A DNA stretch of 64,000 nucleotides from Microbulbifer agarilyticus (GTDB lineage: Bacteria; Pseudomonadota; Gammaproteobacteria; Pseudomonadales; Cellvibrionaceae), in contig NZ_JAIUZM010000002.1 of NCBI RefSeq assembly GCF_020171345.1, positions 62,001 through 126,000 of the forward strand. The letters are read 5' to 3'. The position numbers and the translations under genes are program-made. Below, piece by piece: positions 37,090 through 44,941 of the stretch (within the stretch, counting starts at the first letter, position 1; each line of letters opens with the position of its first letter). The notes under the pieces were generated by a model, which did no database searches, was not told where the DNA came from, and worked only from the letters and a program-made list of their open reading frames with translations.

Positions 37090-38532
37090 ATGGCTACACG
37101 ACCCGAGATGGATCTTTCACGTTTTCCCTATCTACAGGGTAATTATGCCCCAGTTTTGGAAGAGTCGACGTTTGATGAGGGGGAAGGCGGGCTGCGAGTG
37201 GAGGGAAAACTTCCGCAGAATATTACCGGCGCCTTCATGCGAAACGGTCCCAATGTTGCCTGGCAACCGGACCATTATGTGTATCCAGTGGATGGTGACG
37301 GCATGATCCATGCGGTCTATTTCAAGGACGGTCGTGTACATTATCGCAATCGCTGGGTGAGAACCCAGTGGTTTAAAGTCGAAGAGCAGCTGAAGCGAGC
37401 ATGTTGGGGGAGTCACGGCAAGCCCTTTCCCGTGGATGAAGAGACCATTGCTGCTGGTGGCTCACCCAGCCCCATGAAAAATCCTGCAAATACCAATGTC
37501 CTCCTTCATGGTGGCAAGCTGTTCGCACTCTTTGAGGCGGGGTTTCCTCATATCATGAGCCCCGATTTGTCTGCGGCAGATGAATACAGCTATGACGGTT
37601 TGTTATCGTCGGGTGAGGGACTGACGGCACACCCAAAAATTTGCGGTAGAACCGGCGAGCTCATCTCAAATACACAGACCTTCACGCCACCGTATTTTAC
37701 GGTCCAAATATTCGACAAGTCCGGCGCCCACAAACGTTCCATTCCGATACACGGTATGCACCGCCGCGCAATGGTCCACGATATGCAGATTTGTGGCGAC
37801 TACATCGTCGGCTTCTTTGCTCCAGCGTTTCCGGATATCGAAGCGGCGATGAAAGGCAAAAACCCGTTCGTCTGGGAAGGTGACCGACCGACGCGGATAT
37901 TTGTAGTACACCGAGATGGCGGAGAGCCACAGTGGTTCGAGGCGCCAACCTTCTTCAGCTGGCATTTCTGTAATGGTTTCCAGAGTGGGCAAAAGCTCTA
38001 CATTGACTACGTGTGGATGCAGAGCATGCCCGTATCCAATGAGTTGGGGACGGGGGTCGAATCGCAAATGCGGAATATGCACAGATTGACCCTGGACCTG
38101 AAGAGTGGTGCAGTGGCGAATGAGAAAGTCGGGACCACCTATTGTGAGTTCTCGCGCGCTGATGATCGTCGTTGTGGGCAAGCCTATCGATACGGCTTTG
38201 CTGCTGCGGCTACTCAGGATTGGGGTGAGAGCCCAAATCATGGGTATAACGCAACAATTGCCTACGATATGGAAACCGGGAATTCGACACTCTGGGACTA
38301 TGGTGCGGGGGCAAACGCGGGGGAGCCCGTGCACATCCCTAATCCCGACAGTGAGAGAGAAGAAGATGGTTATCTAATGACGTATGTTAATCATCCCGAT
38401 GAGGGGCGCTACCTTTCCATTCTGAGTGCCGGCAATGTAGAAAGTGGGCCCATCGCAAAGGTATATATCCCCTCCAGAGTCCCGAATGGATTCCATGCAA
38501 ATTGGATGAACGGCCTGACCTTAACTGGATAG
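37090..38532 (+). CDS. carotenoid-cleavage/lignostilbene-type dioxygenase (copy 2)
   Basis: 480-residue Fe(II) oxygenase, close paralog of the gene at 19501. Iron ligands are His181 (TAHPKICG), His230 (MVHDMQI), His292 (SWHFCNGF) and His469 (NGFHANW). RBS TTTAGGAG before the ATG at 37090; an upstream TTG is unlikely. Both copies share the opening LQGNYAPV and the closing RVPNGFHANWM. Most conserved positions match, so the pair may cleave related substrates or successive intermediates of one chain. Confidence 0.93.
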   Translation: MATRPEMDLSRFPYLQGNYAPVLEESTFDEGEGGLRVEGKLPQNITGAFMRNGPNVAWQPDHYVYPVDGDGMIHAVYFKDGRVHYRNRWVRTQWFKVEEQLKRACWGSHGKPFPVDEETIAAGGSPSPMKNPANTNVLLHGGKLFALFEAGFPHIMSPDLSAADEYSYDGLLSSGEGLTAHPKICGRTGELISNTQTFTPPYFTVQIFDKSGAHKRSIPIHGMHRRAMVHDMQICGDYIVGFFAPAFPDIEAAMKGKNPFVWEGDRPTRIFVVHRDGGEPQWFEAPTFFSWHFCNGFQSGQKLYIDYVWMQSMPVSNELGTGVESQMRNMHRLTLDLKSGAVANEKVGTTYCEFSRADDRRCGQAYRYGFAAAATQDWGESPNHGYNATIAYDMETGNSTLWDYGAGANAGEPVHIPNPDSEREEDGYLMTYVNHPDEGRYLSILSAGNVESGPIAKVYIPSRVPNGFHANWMNGLTLTG

Positions 38533-38631
38533 CAATGATGAGGCTTCTTCTGAGTGGAGCTCTTGATTTTAGGTCGATGGAGCCTGAGGTTGACTTCACC
38601 AAGAGTCGCAAAAATAAGGGAGTAGTTTGTT

Positions 38632-39051
38632 ATGACTGGTATTGCTAAAGGCGGATGCCTTTGTGGCGAGGTTCGCTATGAGTTTCCGCGGGAATATGTG
38701 TTGACGGCGTTGCACTGCCATTGCAAAGATTGTCAAAGAGTCAGTGGTAGTGGCAAGGCGACCATCGTTCTCGTGCCCTCCGAAGCTTTGGTTACGCATG
38801 GTAAATTGAAGAGTTATACCACTGAGGGTACTGATGGCTCCCATGTGTCAAGGGGCTTTTGCGCTACCTGTGGATCTCAGGTTCTAAGCAATGTTGAAGA
38901 GCTGGATACCGTGAAGTTCATCAAAGCGGGCTCCCTTGACGATAGCAGTTGGGTACAGGTGGGCTCCAGCTGTTGGAGTTCTTCGGCTGCGCACTGGTCT
39001 CCAGTGGATAATGAGTTGCCTGCATTCGAGAAAAACCCAGACCTGCAGTGA
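38632..39051 (+). CDS. GFA-family (glutathione-dependent formaldehyde-activating-like) zinc protein
   Basis: 139-residue Mss4-like protein. Zinc-binding cysteines appear in GGCLCGEVRYEF, CHCKDCQRVSG and CATCGSQ, the standard GFA pattern. The family includes the enzyme that joins glutathione and formaldehyde, but most members have no proven role; formaldehyde or small-aldehyde handling would fit a cluster rich in oxidative cleavage. It lies about 100 bases after carotenoid-type oxygenase 2 and ends the operon. Confidence 0.85.
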   Translation: MTGIAKGGCLCGEVRYEFPREYVLTALHCHCKDCQRVSGSGKATIVLVPSEALVTHGKLKSYTTEGTDGSHVSRGFCATCGSQVLSNVEELDTVKFIKAGSLDDSSWVQVGSSCWSSSAAHWSPVDNELPAFEKNPDLQ

Positions 39052-39540
39052 TGCTTAGAATAAAGCAGGCCTGATCTCGAAATCAGTTTCAAGATGACCG
39101 TTGCGGAGTATGGGCTTTTGAGTATTTGAAGGCCCCTAGGCTTCATGCCCTAAGCTTTTGGGTGACGGGCCCTTCCCATGAGTCGAATTGTGCAGGTGAA
39201 CAGGCCTGTTCTAATGATGTAAGATTGCACTTTCTAGCGCCCGCCCTTCATGGTGGCAGTAATATTCTTCCTTTTCCTCCATATACAGAATTAATCTCTC
39301 GTTTTGGTGCGAGAATTCAGCCTAATTTTCAACAAATAGTACCCCCTCTGTTCCGTCACACATTTATGCGTGACCCTCGACAAATTCTTGATAAAAATCA
39401 AAAGGATGGCGCAGTCATTAGTAATACTTTGATTGCACTTTCAAGAGTGAAGTGGTGTTCTTCTCCGGCTTCGACTCGCCGCTTTTTATGAAATTAAAGT
39501 AAAAAGCCGCTTGCCATGGCCCTAATTCGCTGTATAGCAT
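39052..39540. other. intergenic gap without recognisable gene
   Basis: Roughly 490 bases between the GFA gene and the TonB receptor operator. A 121-codon open frame at 39126-39491 has no recognisable domain and unusual composition and is not called. A terminator was not recognised. Confidence 0.5.
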
Positions 39541-39562
39541 AAACAGTACGTCCTGATTGTTT
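39541..39562. promoter_or_regulatory. putative regulon operator (N8 class), copy 7
   Basis: Arms AAACAGT and ATTGTTT around spacer ACGTCCTG, 151 bases before TonB receptor 1. Differs from the copy before TonB receptor 2 at one spacer base. Confidence 0.75.
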
Positions 39563-39713
39563 TGTGGTAGGGCTGGTATTGGTTGTGCTGCATAAAAATT
39601 AAACCACCGACCAATATCGAGTTGTACAAGTGCTACCGGGGTCAAGGGGCTGGCTTTCTCGCAGGGAAGGCGGCAACCCGGTGGGTAACCACTAAAGGCG
39701 ATGGGAGAGATCG

Positions 39714-42062
39714 ATGCGCACAACAAGGAAACTAAACAAGATTACCGCTGGGATGGCTTTGGCTGGCTCAGTGTCCACACTCACGGCTCTGCCACTCACG
39801 GGATATGCCCAAGAAGAGAGAGTGGCACTCGAAGAAGTCACTGTGACTGCTCGTAAGCGAGAGGAGTCAATGCAGGATATCGCTGTATCGGTTACCGGTA
39901 TTTCTACCCAGCTGGAAAATGCCGCGGTAAAGAGCCTGCAAGATATCAATAATTACGCTCCAAATGTCAATTTCGACTTTGGTCCCGCAAGTGCCAATGG
40001 CGCTGCGATTTCCATCCGCGGTATTAGTCATCAGGATCCCGATAAAAGCATGGAAGCCCCTGTCGGTGTGATTGTGGATGGCGTGTTCATGGGTACCACC
40101 GCAGGCCAGCTGATGGACAGCTTCGATCTGGAGCGGGTGGAAGTTCTGCGCGGTCCTCAGGGAACCCTGTTTGGCAAGAACACGACCGGCGGTGCGGTGA
40201 ATGTGATTCGTTCAAAGCCGACCAAAGAATATGGGGCGAAGCTGCAGGTAGGTGTTGGCGATTTCGGCTTACTGGAAACCAAGGCAATCGTCAATACGCC
40301 CCTCACTGACTCGGGTGGCTTAAAGCTCTCCGTCAACAAAAAGCAAAGTGATGGCTACTGGAAAAATACGACCACTGGTAAAGATACTGGCGGCCTGGAC
40401 TCGCTCAAGCTGGGCGCTGCTGTCGCTTTTGATGTGAGCGATAACTTCGATGTTTTGTTCACCTTTGATCGGATTGACGATGATTCAGAGCGGGGCGCCT
40501 TCGCCAACTTCAATGCTGATGATAGCCTCACCTGTTTGGCCAGTGTCGGCGGACTCGAAATACCCGGCGTGTTCAGTTTGCCTGCGGACCCAACCAATCC
40601 TGCGTTTGCTTCCGGTTGTATGAGTGCTGATGCCGGTAGCGACGAGGACCATGTGTCAACGAATGGCCCGAATACCGGCACCATCGAGGACGATTTCCTG
40701 ACATTGACTATGAACTGGGGGCTGGGTGATTGGCAGTTGACCTCGGTTACCGGCTATCAGGATCGTCAGGAAGAGTACGATTATGAGTGGGACTCGAGTC
40801 CGGTGCAGCTTCTGACGGTGACCGGCGATCATGATTATTCGCAACTTAGCCAGGAAGTGCGTATCAACGGCCAGCTCAACGAAAATGTAAATCTTACCGC
40901 CGGTGTCTACTATTTCGAGTCCGATGCATACCAGTACCAAGACAGTTTCGACATGTGGTACTACTTTGGCTTCGGTCCGGGCTTCGCCATTCCCGATGGA
41001 ATGGGTGGCGAAATTCCGCTTCCTCTCCCGCTTGGGGATGTCAGTGCCTATCTGGAAAGCTTTGTCACGAGTGAGACCACCGCGCTGTTTGCCAGCATGG
41101 ATTGGGCGCTGACTGACGACCTTTCGCTGAACCTGGGTGGTCGCTACACCTGGGAAGAAAAAACTTTCAAGGGTGGCCCGGGCGGCTGGGATTCGCTGAC
41201 ATTTGGTCAGGATTTTGTTCCGCCACAAGGCCCGGTTCGTAATCTGAAGGATGACTGGCAAGAGTTTTCTCCTCGCATCGCTCTGCAGTACAACATCTCG
41301 AACGATGTGATGGCGTTTACTTCCTATGCAAAGGGATTCAAGAGTGGGGGATTCTTTGCCCGGACACAAAACGTCGATGCGATTTCGTCGTTTGATCCTG
41401 AGTACGTCGATACATTCGAGGCGGGTCTTAAGAGCGAATGGCTGGATAACCGGGTTCGCCTCAATGCGACCGCATTTATGACTGACTACTCCGACAAACA
41501 GGAAGAAATTCTTGTTCCGGCAGGCGACCAGGTCAACACAATTGTGCGCAATGCGGGTGAGGTTGAGATTTCTGGTTTGGAGCTAGAGCTGCAGGCTGCG
41601 ATTACTACCGACCTGAGCATTTACATGATGGCCGGTTTGCTCGACGCGGAGTATGAAAAGTTCTTTGCCGACGTCGATGGTGAGCTGTTTCCAGGCGAGG
41701 GTGAAATCAAGACCGACAACAGCTATCTGAAGTTGCGCAACACGCCAGACAAGACGTTCGGTGCCGGGTTTGATTACTTCCGCAATACCCCCTTGGGTGA
41801 GCTCTCGGTGAATTACAGCTACCGCTGGTCAGACGAGTACGAAACTGAGTTCTTCAATGATCCTCGTGGTCATGTAAATTCCATGGGATTACACAGTCTG
41901 AGCACCAACCTCACGATTGATGAGTCCTACAAAATCAGCCTCTATGGCCGTAACCTGACCGATGAGCGTTACGCGCGTTTGGTCAAGATCGGCACGCTTT
42001 CACAAATGGGTATGTACAATGCACCGCGTACTTACGGAGTGCAGTTTACTGCTGACTTCTAA
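39714..42062 (+). CDS. TonB-dependent outer-membrane receptor 1
   Basis: 782-residue receptor. The signal peptide ends near YAQEE; then follows the plug domain with the TARKREESMQD start typical of proteobacterial catabolic-cluster receptors, and RGPQGTLFGKNTTGGAVN in the plug. The barrel ends with the C-terminal Phe (FTADF) recognised by the assembly machinery. It would import a large or hydrophobic substrate using proton-motive force through TonB. It is preceded by an operator and closely resembles receptor 2, so the pair arose by duplication. No adjacent energising genes. Confidence 0.95.
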   Translation: MRTTRKLNKITAGMALAGSVSTLTALPLTGYAQEERVALEEVTVTARKREESMQDIAVSVTGISTQLENAAVKSLQDINNYAPNVNFDFGPASANGAAISIRGISHQDPDKSMEAPVGVIVDGVFMGTTAGQLMDSFDLERVEVLRGPQGTLFGKNTTGGAVNVIRSKPTKEYGAKLQVGVGDFGLLETKAIVNTPLTDSGGLKLSVNKKQSDGYWKNTTTGKDTGGLDSLKLGAAVAFDVSDNFDVLFTFDRIDDDSERGAFANFNADDSLTCLASVGGLEIPGVFSLPADPTNPAFASGCMSADAGSDEDHVSTNGPNTGTIEDDFLTLTMNWGLGDWQLTSVTGYQDRQEEYDYEWDSSPVQLLTVTGDHDYSQLSQEVRINGQLNENVNLTAGVYYFESDAYQYQDSFDMWYYFGFGPGFAIPDGMGGEIPLPLPLGDVSAYLESFVTSETTALFASMDWALTDDLSLNLGGRYTWEEKTFKGGPGGWDSLTFGQDFVPPQGPVRNLKDDWQEFSPRIALQYNISNDVMAFTSYAKGFKSGGFFARTQNVDAISSFDPEYVDTFEAGLKSEWLDNRVRLNATAFMTDYSDKQEEILVPAGDQVNTIVRNAGEVEISGLELELQAAITTDLSIYMMAGLLDAEYEKFFADVDGELFPGEGEIKTDNSYLKLRNTPDKTFGAGFDYFRNTPLGELSVNYSYRWSDEYETEFFNDPRGHVNSMGLHSLSTNLTIDESYKISLYGRNLTDERYARLVKIGTLSQMGMYNAPRTYGVQFTADF

Positions 42063-42371
42063 GGCGTGATTCACTAGTGGTGAAAGGCTCCATGGGATTT
42101 TGGAGTCTTTCACCCGTCCAATCTTATTTTCCGACGCCACATTTTTTCGTGTTCCACTGAAATTTCTTGGTGGGGATTTTTTTGGTGTTGCGTTTAGTAT
42201 CACCTGCACGCTTTGTTGCTGCTTGACGATCGCTAAATCGGCAGCATCGCCCTCTACTTTCTTTCCAACTGGCTGTGATTGATCACACCCGTATATTGGG
42301 TTTCCTTCAATATTTCTCGTGAAAAATGCGGTCAATCGCTGTTGCAACTGGAATTCATCTAGCGATATAGT
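42063..42371. other. intergenic gap with a hairpin, no gene
   Basis: About 310 bases between receptor 1 and the operator before receptor 2. A hairpin at 42079-42114 occupies the start; no convincing coding frame was seen in the rest. Confidence 0.5.
42079..42114 (+). terminator. probable terminator hairpin after TonB receptor 1
   Basis: Stem GGTGAAAG ... CTTTCACC with an inner GCTCC/GGAGT, starting 17 bases after the stop; there is no strong T-run, so termination is likely but weaker. Confidence 0.5.
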
Positions 42372-42393
42372 AAACAGTACATCCTGATTGTTT
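42372..42393. promoter_or_regulatory. putative regulon operator (N8 class), copy 8
   Basis: Arms AAACAGT and ATTGTTT around spacer ACATCCTG, 147 bases before TonB receptor 2. Confidence 0.75.
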
Positions 42394-42540
42394 TTGGGTG
42401 TGCTGTCTGGTGTTGTTTTACTTTCAGTCACGAATTTCGGTTTGTCTGGAATAGGTCCTACGCCCCGCAATTTAACGCTCCCTTGGCAGGTGTGGGTTCG
42501 TTGAATGCGCAGAATTCACAACAGTTTGACGGAGGGAAGC

Positions 42541-44796
42541 ATGATAAAAATGAATAAAATTACAGCCGCAATGGCCGCGGTGGGATCAATTGCTGCGGTT
42601 GCTACCATTTCGCTGCCGGTATACGCGCAGGAAGAAAGGGTTGTGCTTGAAGAGGTGACGGTAACCGCGCGTAAACGTGAAGAATCCATGCAGGATGTAC
42701 CTGTTTCGGTGACAGCGATCGCCGCGCAACTGGACAATGCGGCAGTCCAGAGTCTTCAGGATGTACAGGACTACGTTCCCAACGTATCGATTGACCAGAT
42801 TCCGGGGAACAATGGCGCGTCCATTTCCATTCGGGGTATTAGTTTTCAGGAAACCGACAAGAGTCTGGATCCACCGGCCGGTGTGATTCTCGATGGTGTT
42901 TACCTCGGTGTTGCCGCCGGACAACTATTGCACAACTTCGACATCGAGCGCGTTGAAGTCTTACGGGGGCCACAGGGAACCCTGTTTGGCAAGAACACGA
43001 TTGCCGGTGCCGTAAATGTGATCCGTACCGCTCCCACCAAAGAATGGGGAGCGCGCGTGAAAGTGGGCGCCGGTGACTGGGACAAGCGGGAGATCAGTGC
43101 CGTAGTAAATGCGCCTGTCGGTGAGAGTGGCGGTGTCAAACTCTACTCACACAAAACCGAACACGATGGTTATGTGGAAAACAATATCATCAATGAAGAC
43201 TTGGGTGACGTCGACTATCAGCAGCTTGGGGCAACTCTTGCATACGATGTCACTGAGACATTCGATGTGGCGTTGACGCTCGAGCGCATTGAAGATGATT
43301 CCGAAGTGGGTGCCTGGTCTAACTTCAGTCGCACCACCGACAGTATTGCCTGCTGGTCGACGTTGGGGGGCGCTGTTCCTGGCATTCCCGTTGCCGATGT
43401 GCCATTCGGCTCCGGCTGTATGGAGTTTGACGATGAAAGTGGTGAGGGGAAAAGTTCGGTAAATGCGCCCAATACTTCTACCGTTACAAACGACTACGCG
43501 AACCTGACGATGAACTGGATGGTTGGCGATTGGCAGATGACTGCTATCACCGGGCACGTGGACCGCGAAGAAGATTTTCGCGTGGAATATGATGCGAATC
43601 GCAACCCGTTCCTACATGTTGAGGCCGCCCATCGCTATTCGCAAACGAGCCAGGAGCTCCGAATAAATGGTGATCTTAACGATAGTATGAACCTGACGGC
43701 CGGTATGTATTATTGGGAGTCCGATTACTGGCAGACACAGGAGAGCTACGATATGTGGTACTTCTTCGGTGTGGGTGACAATCCGGGTGATATCTCGCAG
43801 GACCTGACCGGCGAAGGTGACAATACCGCTTATTCATTATTTGCCAGTGTCGACTGGCAGCTGACAGACGCGTTGATGTTAAACCTCGGTGGGCGATATA
43901 CCCAGGAAGAGAAGACATTCCGCGGTAGTAGCGGTGAGCTGACTTACGTACCCGCCGATATGGTAGTCGTCCCAGCCGGCCCGATTACCGCCCTGAAAGA
44001 CGACTGGAATGAATTCTCTCCACGCATTGCCCTTCAATATGCACTCAATCCGGATGTTATGTTGTTTGGATCCTATGCAAAAGGCTTTAAGAGCGGTGGT
44101 TTCTTTGCGCGAACCCAAGATGTCTACGGAATGCAGTCCTATGACCCAGAATATGTCGACACTCTGGAGGTCGGTATAAAAAGCGAGTTGCTGAATAATC
44201 GCGTACGCCTGAATACGACCGCATTTGTTAGTGACTACACCGACAAGCAGGAAGATGTGATTGTTCCTGACTCAACCGGGTCCGTCAGCACTGTGGTGCG
44301 AAATGCTTCGGATGTTGATATTCAGGGACTGGAGGTTGAGTTGACGGCTGCGGTAACCGCCAACCTCAACCTGTTTATGAACCTGGGCTTGCTGGATACC
44401 GAGTACAACGAATTCTTTGCGGATATCAGTGGTGATGGGATTGCTACCGATAATTCTGGTCTCGTCATCCGCAATGCTCCGGAAAAAACACTGGGTATAG
44501 GTGCCGATTATGTCCGCGATTTGAGCTTCGGTGCATTTAGTGCAAACTACAATTATCGCTGGCGCGATGAGTACCAAACCATCTTTGGTAATGATCCTCT
44601 CGGACAGGTGAATATTACCGCGTTCCACAATCTGAGCCTCAGTCTCGATTTTGATGACAAGTATCAGGTCAGCGTCTATGGACGTAATCTCACCGATGAG
44701 CGTTATGCGCGGGTCATCCTGATTCCGCCGGTGTCGAACTTTGGTCAGTACACTCCTCCACGGCACTATGGTGTCGCATTTACCGCAAATTTCTAA
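42541..44796 (+). CDS. TonB-dependent outer-membrane receptor 2
   Basis: 751-residue receptor, paralog of the preceding gene. Signal peptide ending near YAQEE, plug with TARKREESMQD and RGPQGTLFGKNTIAGAVN, barrel ending in Phe (AFTANF). ATG at 42541 sits behind GGAGGG and gives a proper signal peptide; the ATG at 42505 would add 12 residues before it. The closely related pair suggests uptake of two similar molecules, such as chain-length or isomer variants of one substrate. Followed by the dihaem cytochrome gene across two hairpins. Confidence 0.95.
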   Translation: MIKMNKITAAMAAVGSIAAVATISLPVYAQEERVVLEEVTVTARKREESMQDVPVSVTAIAAQLDNAAVQSLQDVQDYVPNVSIDQIPGNNGASISIRGISFQETDKSLDPPAGVILDGVYLGVAAGQLLHNFDIERVEVLRGPQGTLFGKNTIAGAVNVIRTAPTKEWGARVKVGAGDWDKREISAVVNAPVGESGGVKLYSHKTEHDGYVENNIINEDLGDVDYQQLGATLAYDVTETFDVALTLERIEDDSEVGAWSNFSRTTDSIACWSTLGGAVPGIPVADVPFGSGCMEFDDESGEGKSSVNAPNTSTVTNDYANLTMNWMVGDWQMTAITGHVDREEDFRVEYDANRNPFLHVEAAHRYSQTSQELRINGDLNDSMNLTAGMYYWESDYWQTQESYDMWYFFGVGDNPGDISQDLTGEGDNTAYSLFASVDWQLTDALMLNLGGRYTQEEKTFRGSSGELTYVPADMVVVPAGPITALKDDWNEFSPRIALQYALNPDVMLFGSYAKGFKSGGFFARTQDVYGMQSYDPEYVDTLEVGIKSELLNNRVRLNTTAFVSDYTDKQEDVIVPDSTGSVSTVVRNASDVDIQGLEVELTAAVTANLNLFMNLGLLDTEYNEFFADISGDGIATDNSGLVIRNAPEKTLGIGADYVRDLSFGAFSANYNYRWRDEYQTIFGNDPLGQVNITAFHNLSLSLDFDDKYQVSVYGRNLTDERYARVILIPPVSNFGQYTPPRHYGVAFTANF

Positions 44797-44803
44797 GTAA
44801 TAC

Positions 44804-44827
44804 GCTCCCGCTTTGGCGGGGGCTTTT
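44804..44827 (+). terminator. rho-independent terminator after TonB receptor 2
   Basis: Stem GCTCCCGC/GCGGGGGC followed by TTTT, eight bases after the stop codon. A second hairpin follows at 44834. Confidence 0.85.
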
Positions 44828-44833
44828 GTAGTG

Positions 44834-44851
44834 CTCCCGCGTTCGCGGGAG
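44834..44851 (+). repeat. second hairpin, near copy of the terminator stem
   Basis: Stem CTCCCGC/GCGGGAG with loop GTTC. It repeats the arm of the terminator just upstream. It lacks a T-run and may be a transcript-stabilising stem or the relic of a duplicated terminator. Downstream, GCAGTA-like short repeats occur to about 44902. Confidence 0.4.
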
Positions 44852-44941
44852 TGGCCTCGATAGTAGCAGGTAGTAAAGCAGTAAGGGCAGTAGATGCAGT
44901 TAGATTCAGGTTAAAAACACAACACAATAAAGGATGAGAGA

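Noticed and set aside
39126..39491. 121-codon plus-strand open frame between GFA and the TonB operator
   Set aside because: No recognisable domain or RBS; composition looks non-coding.
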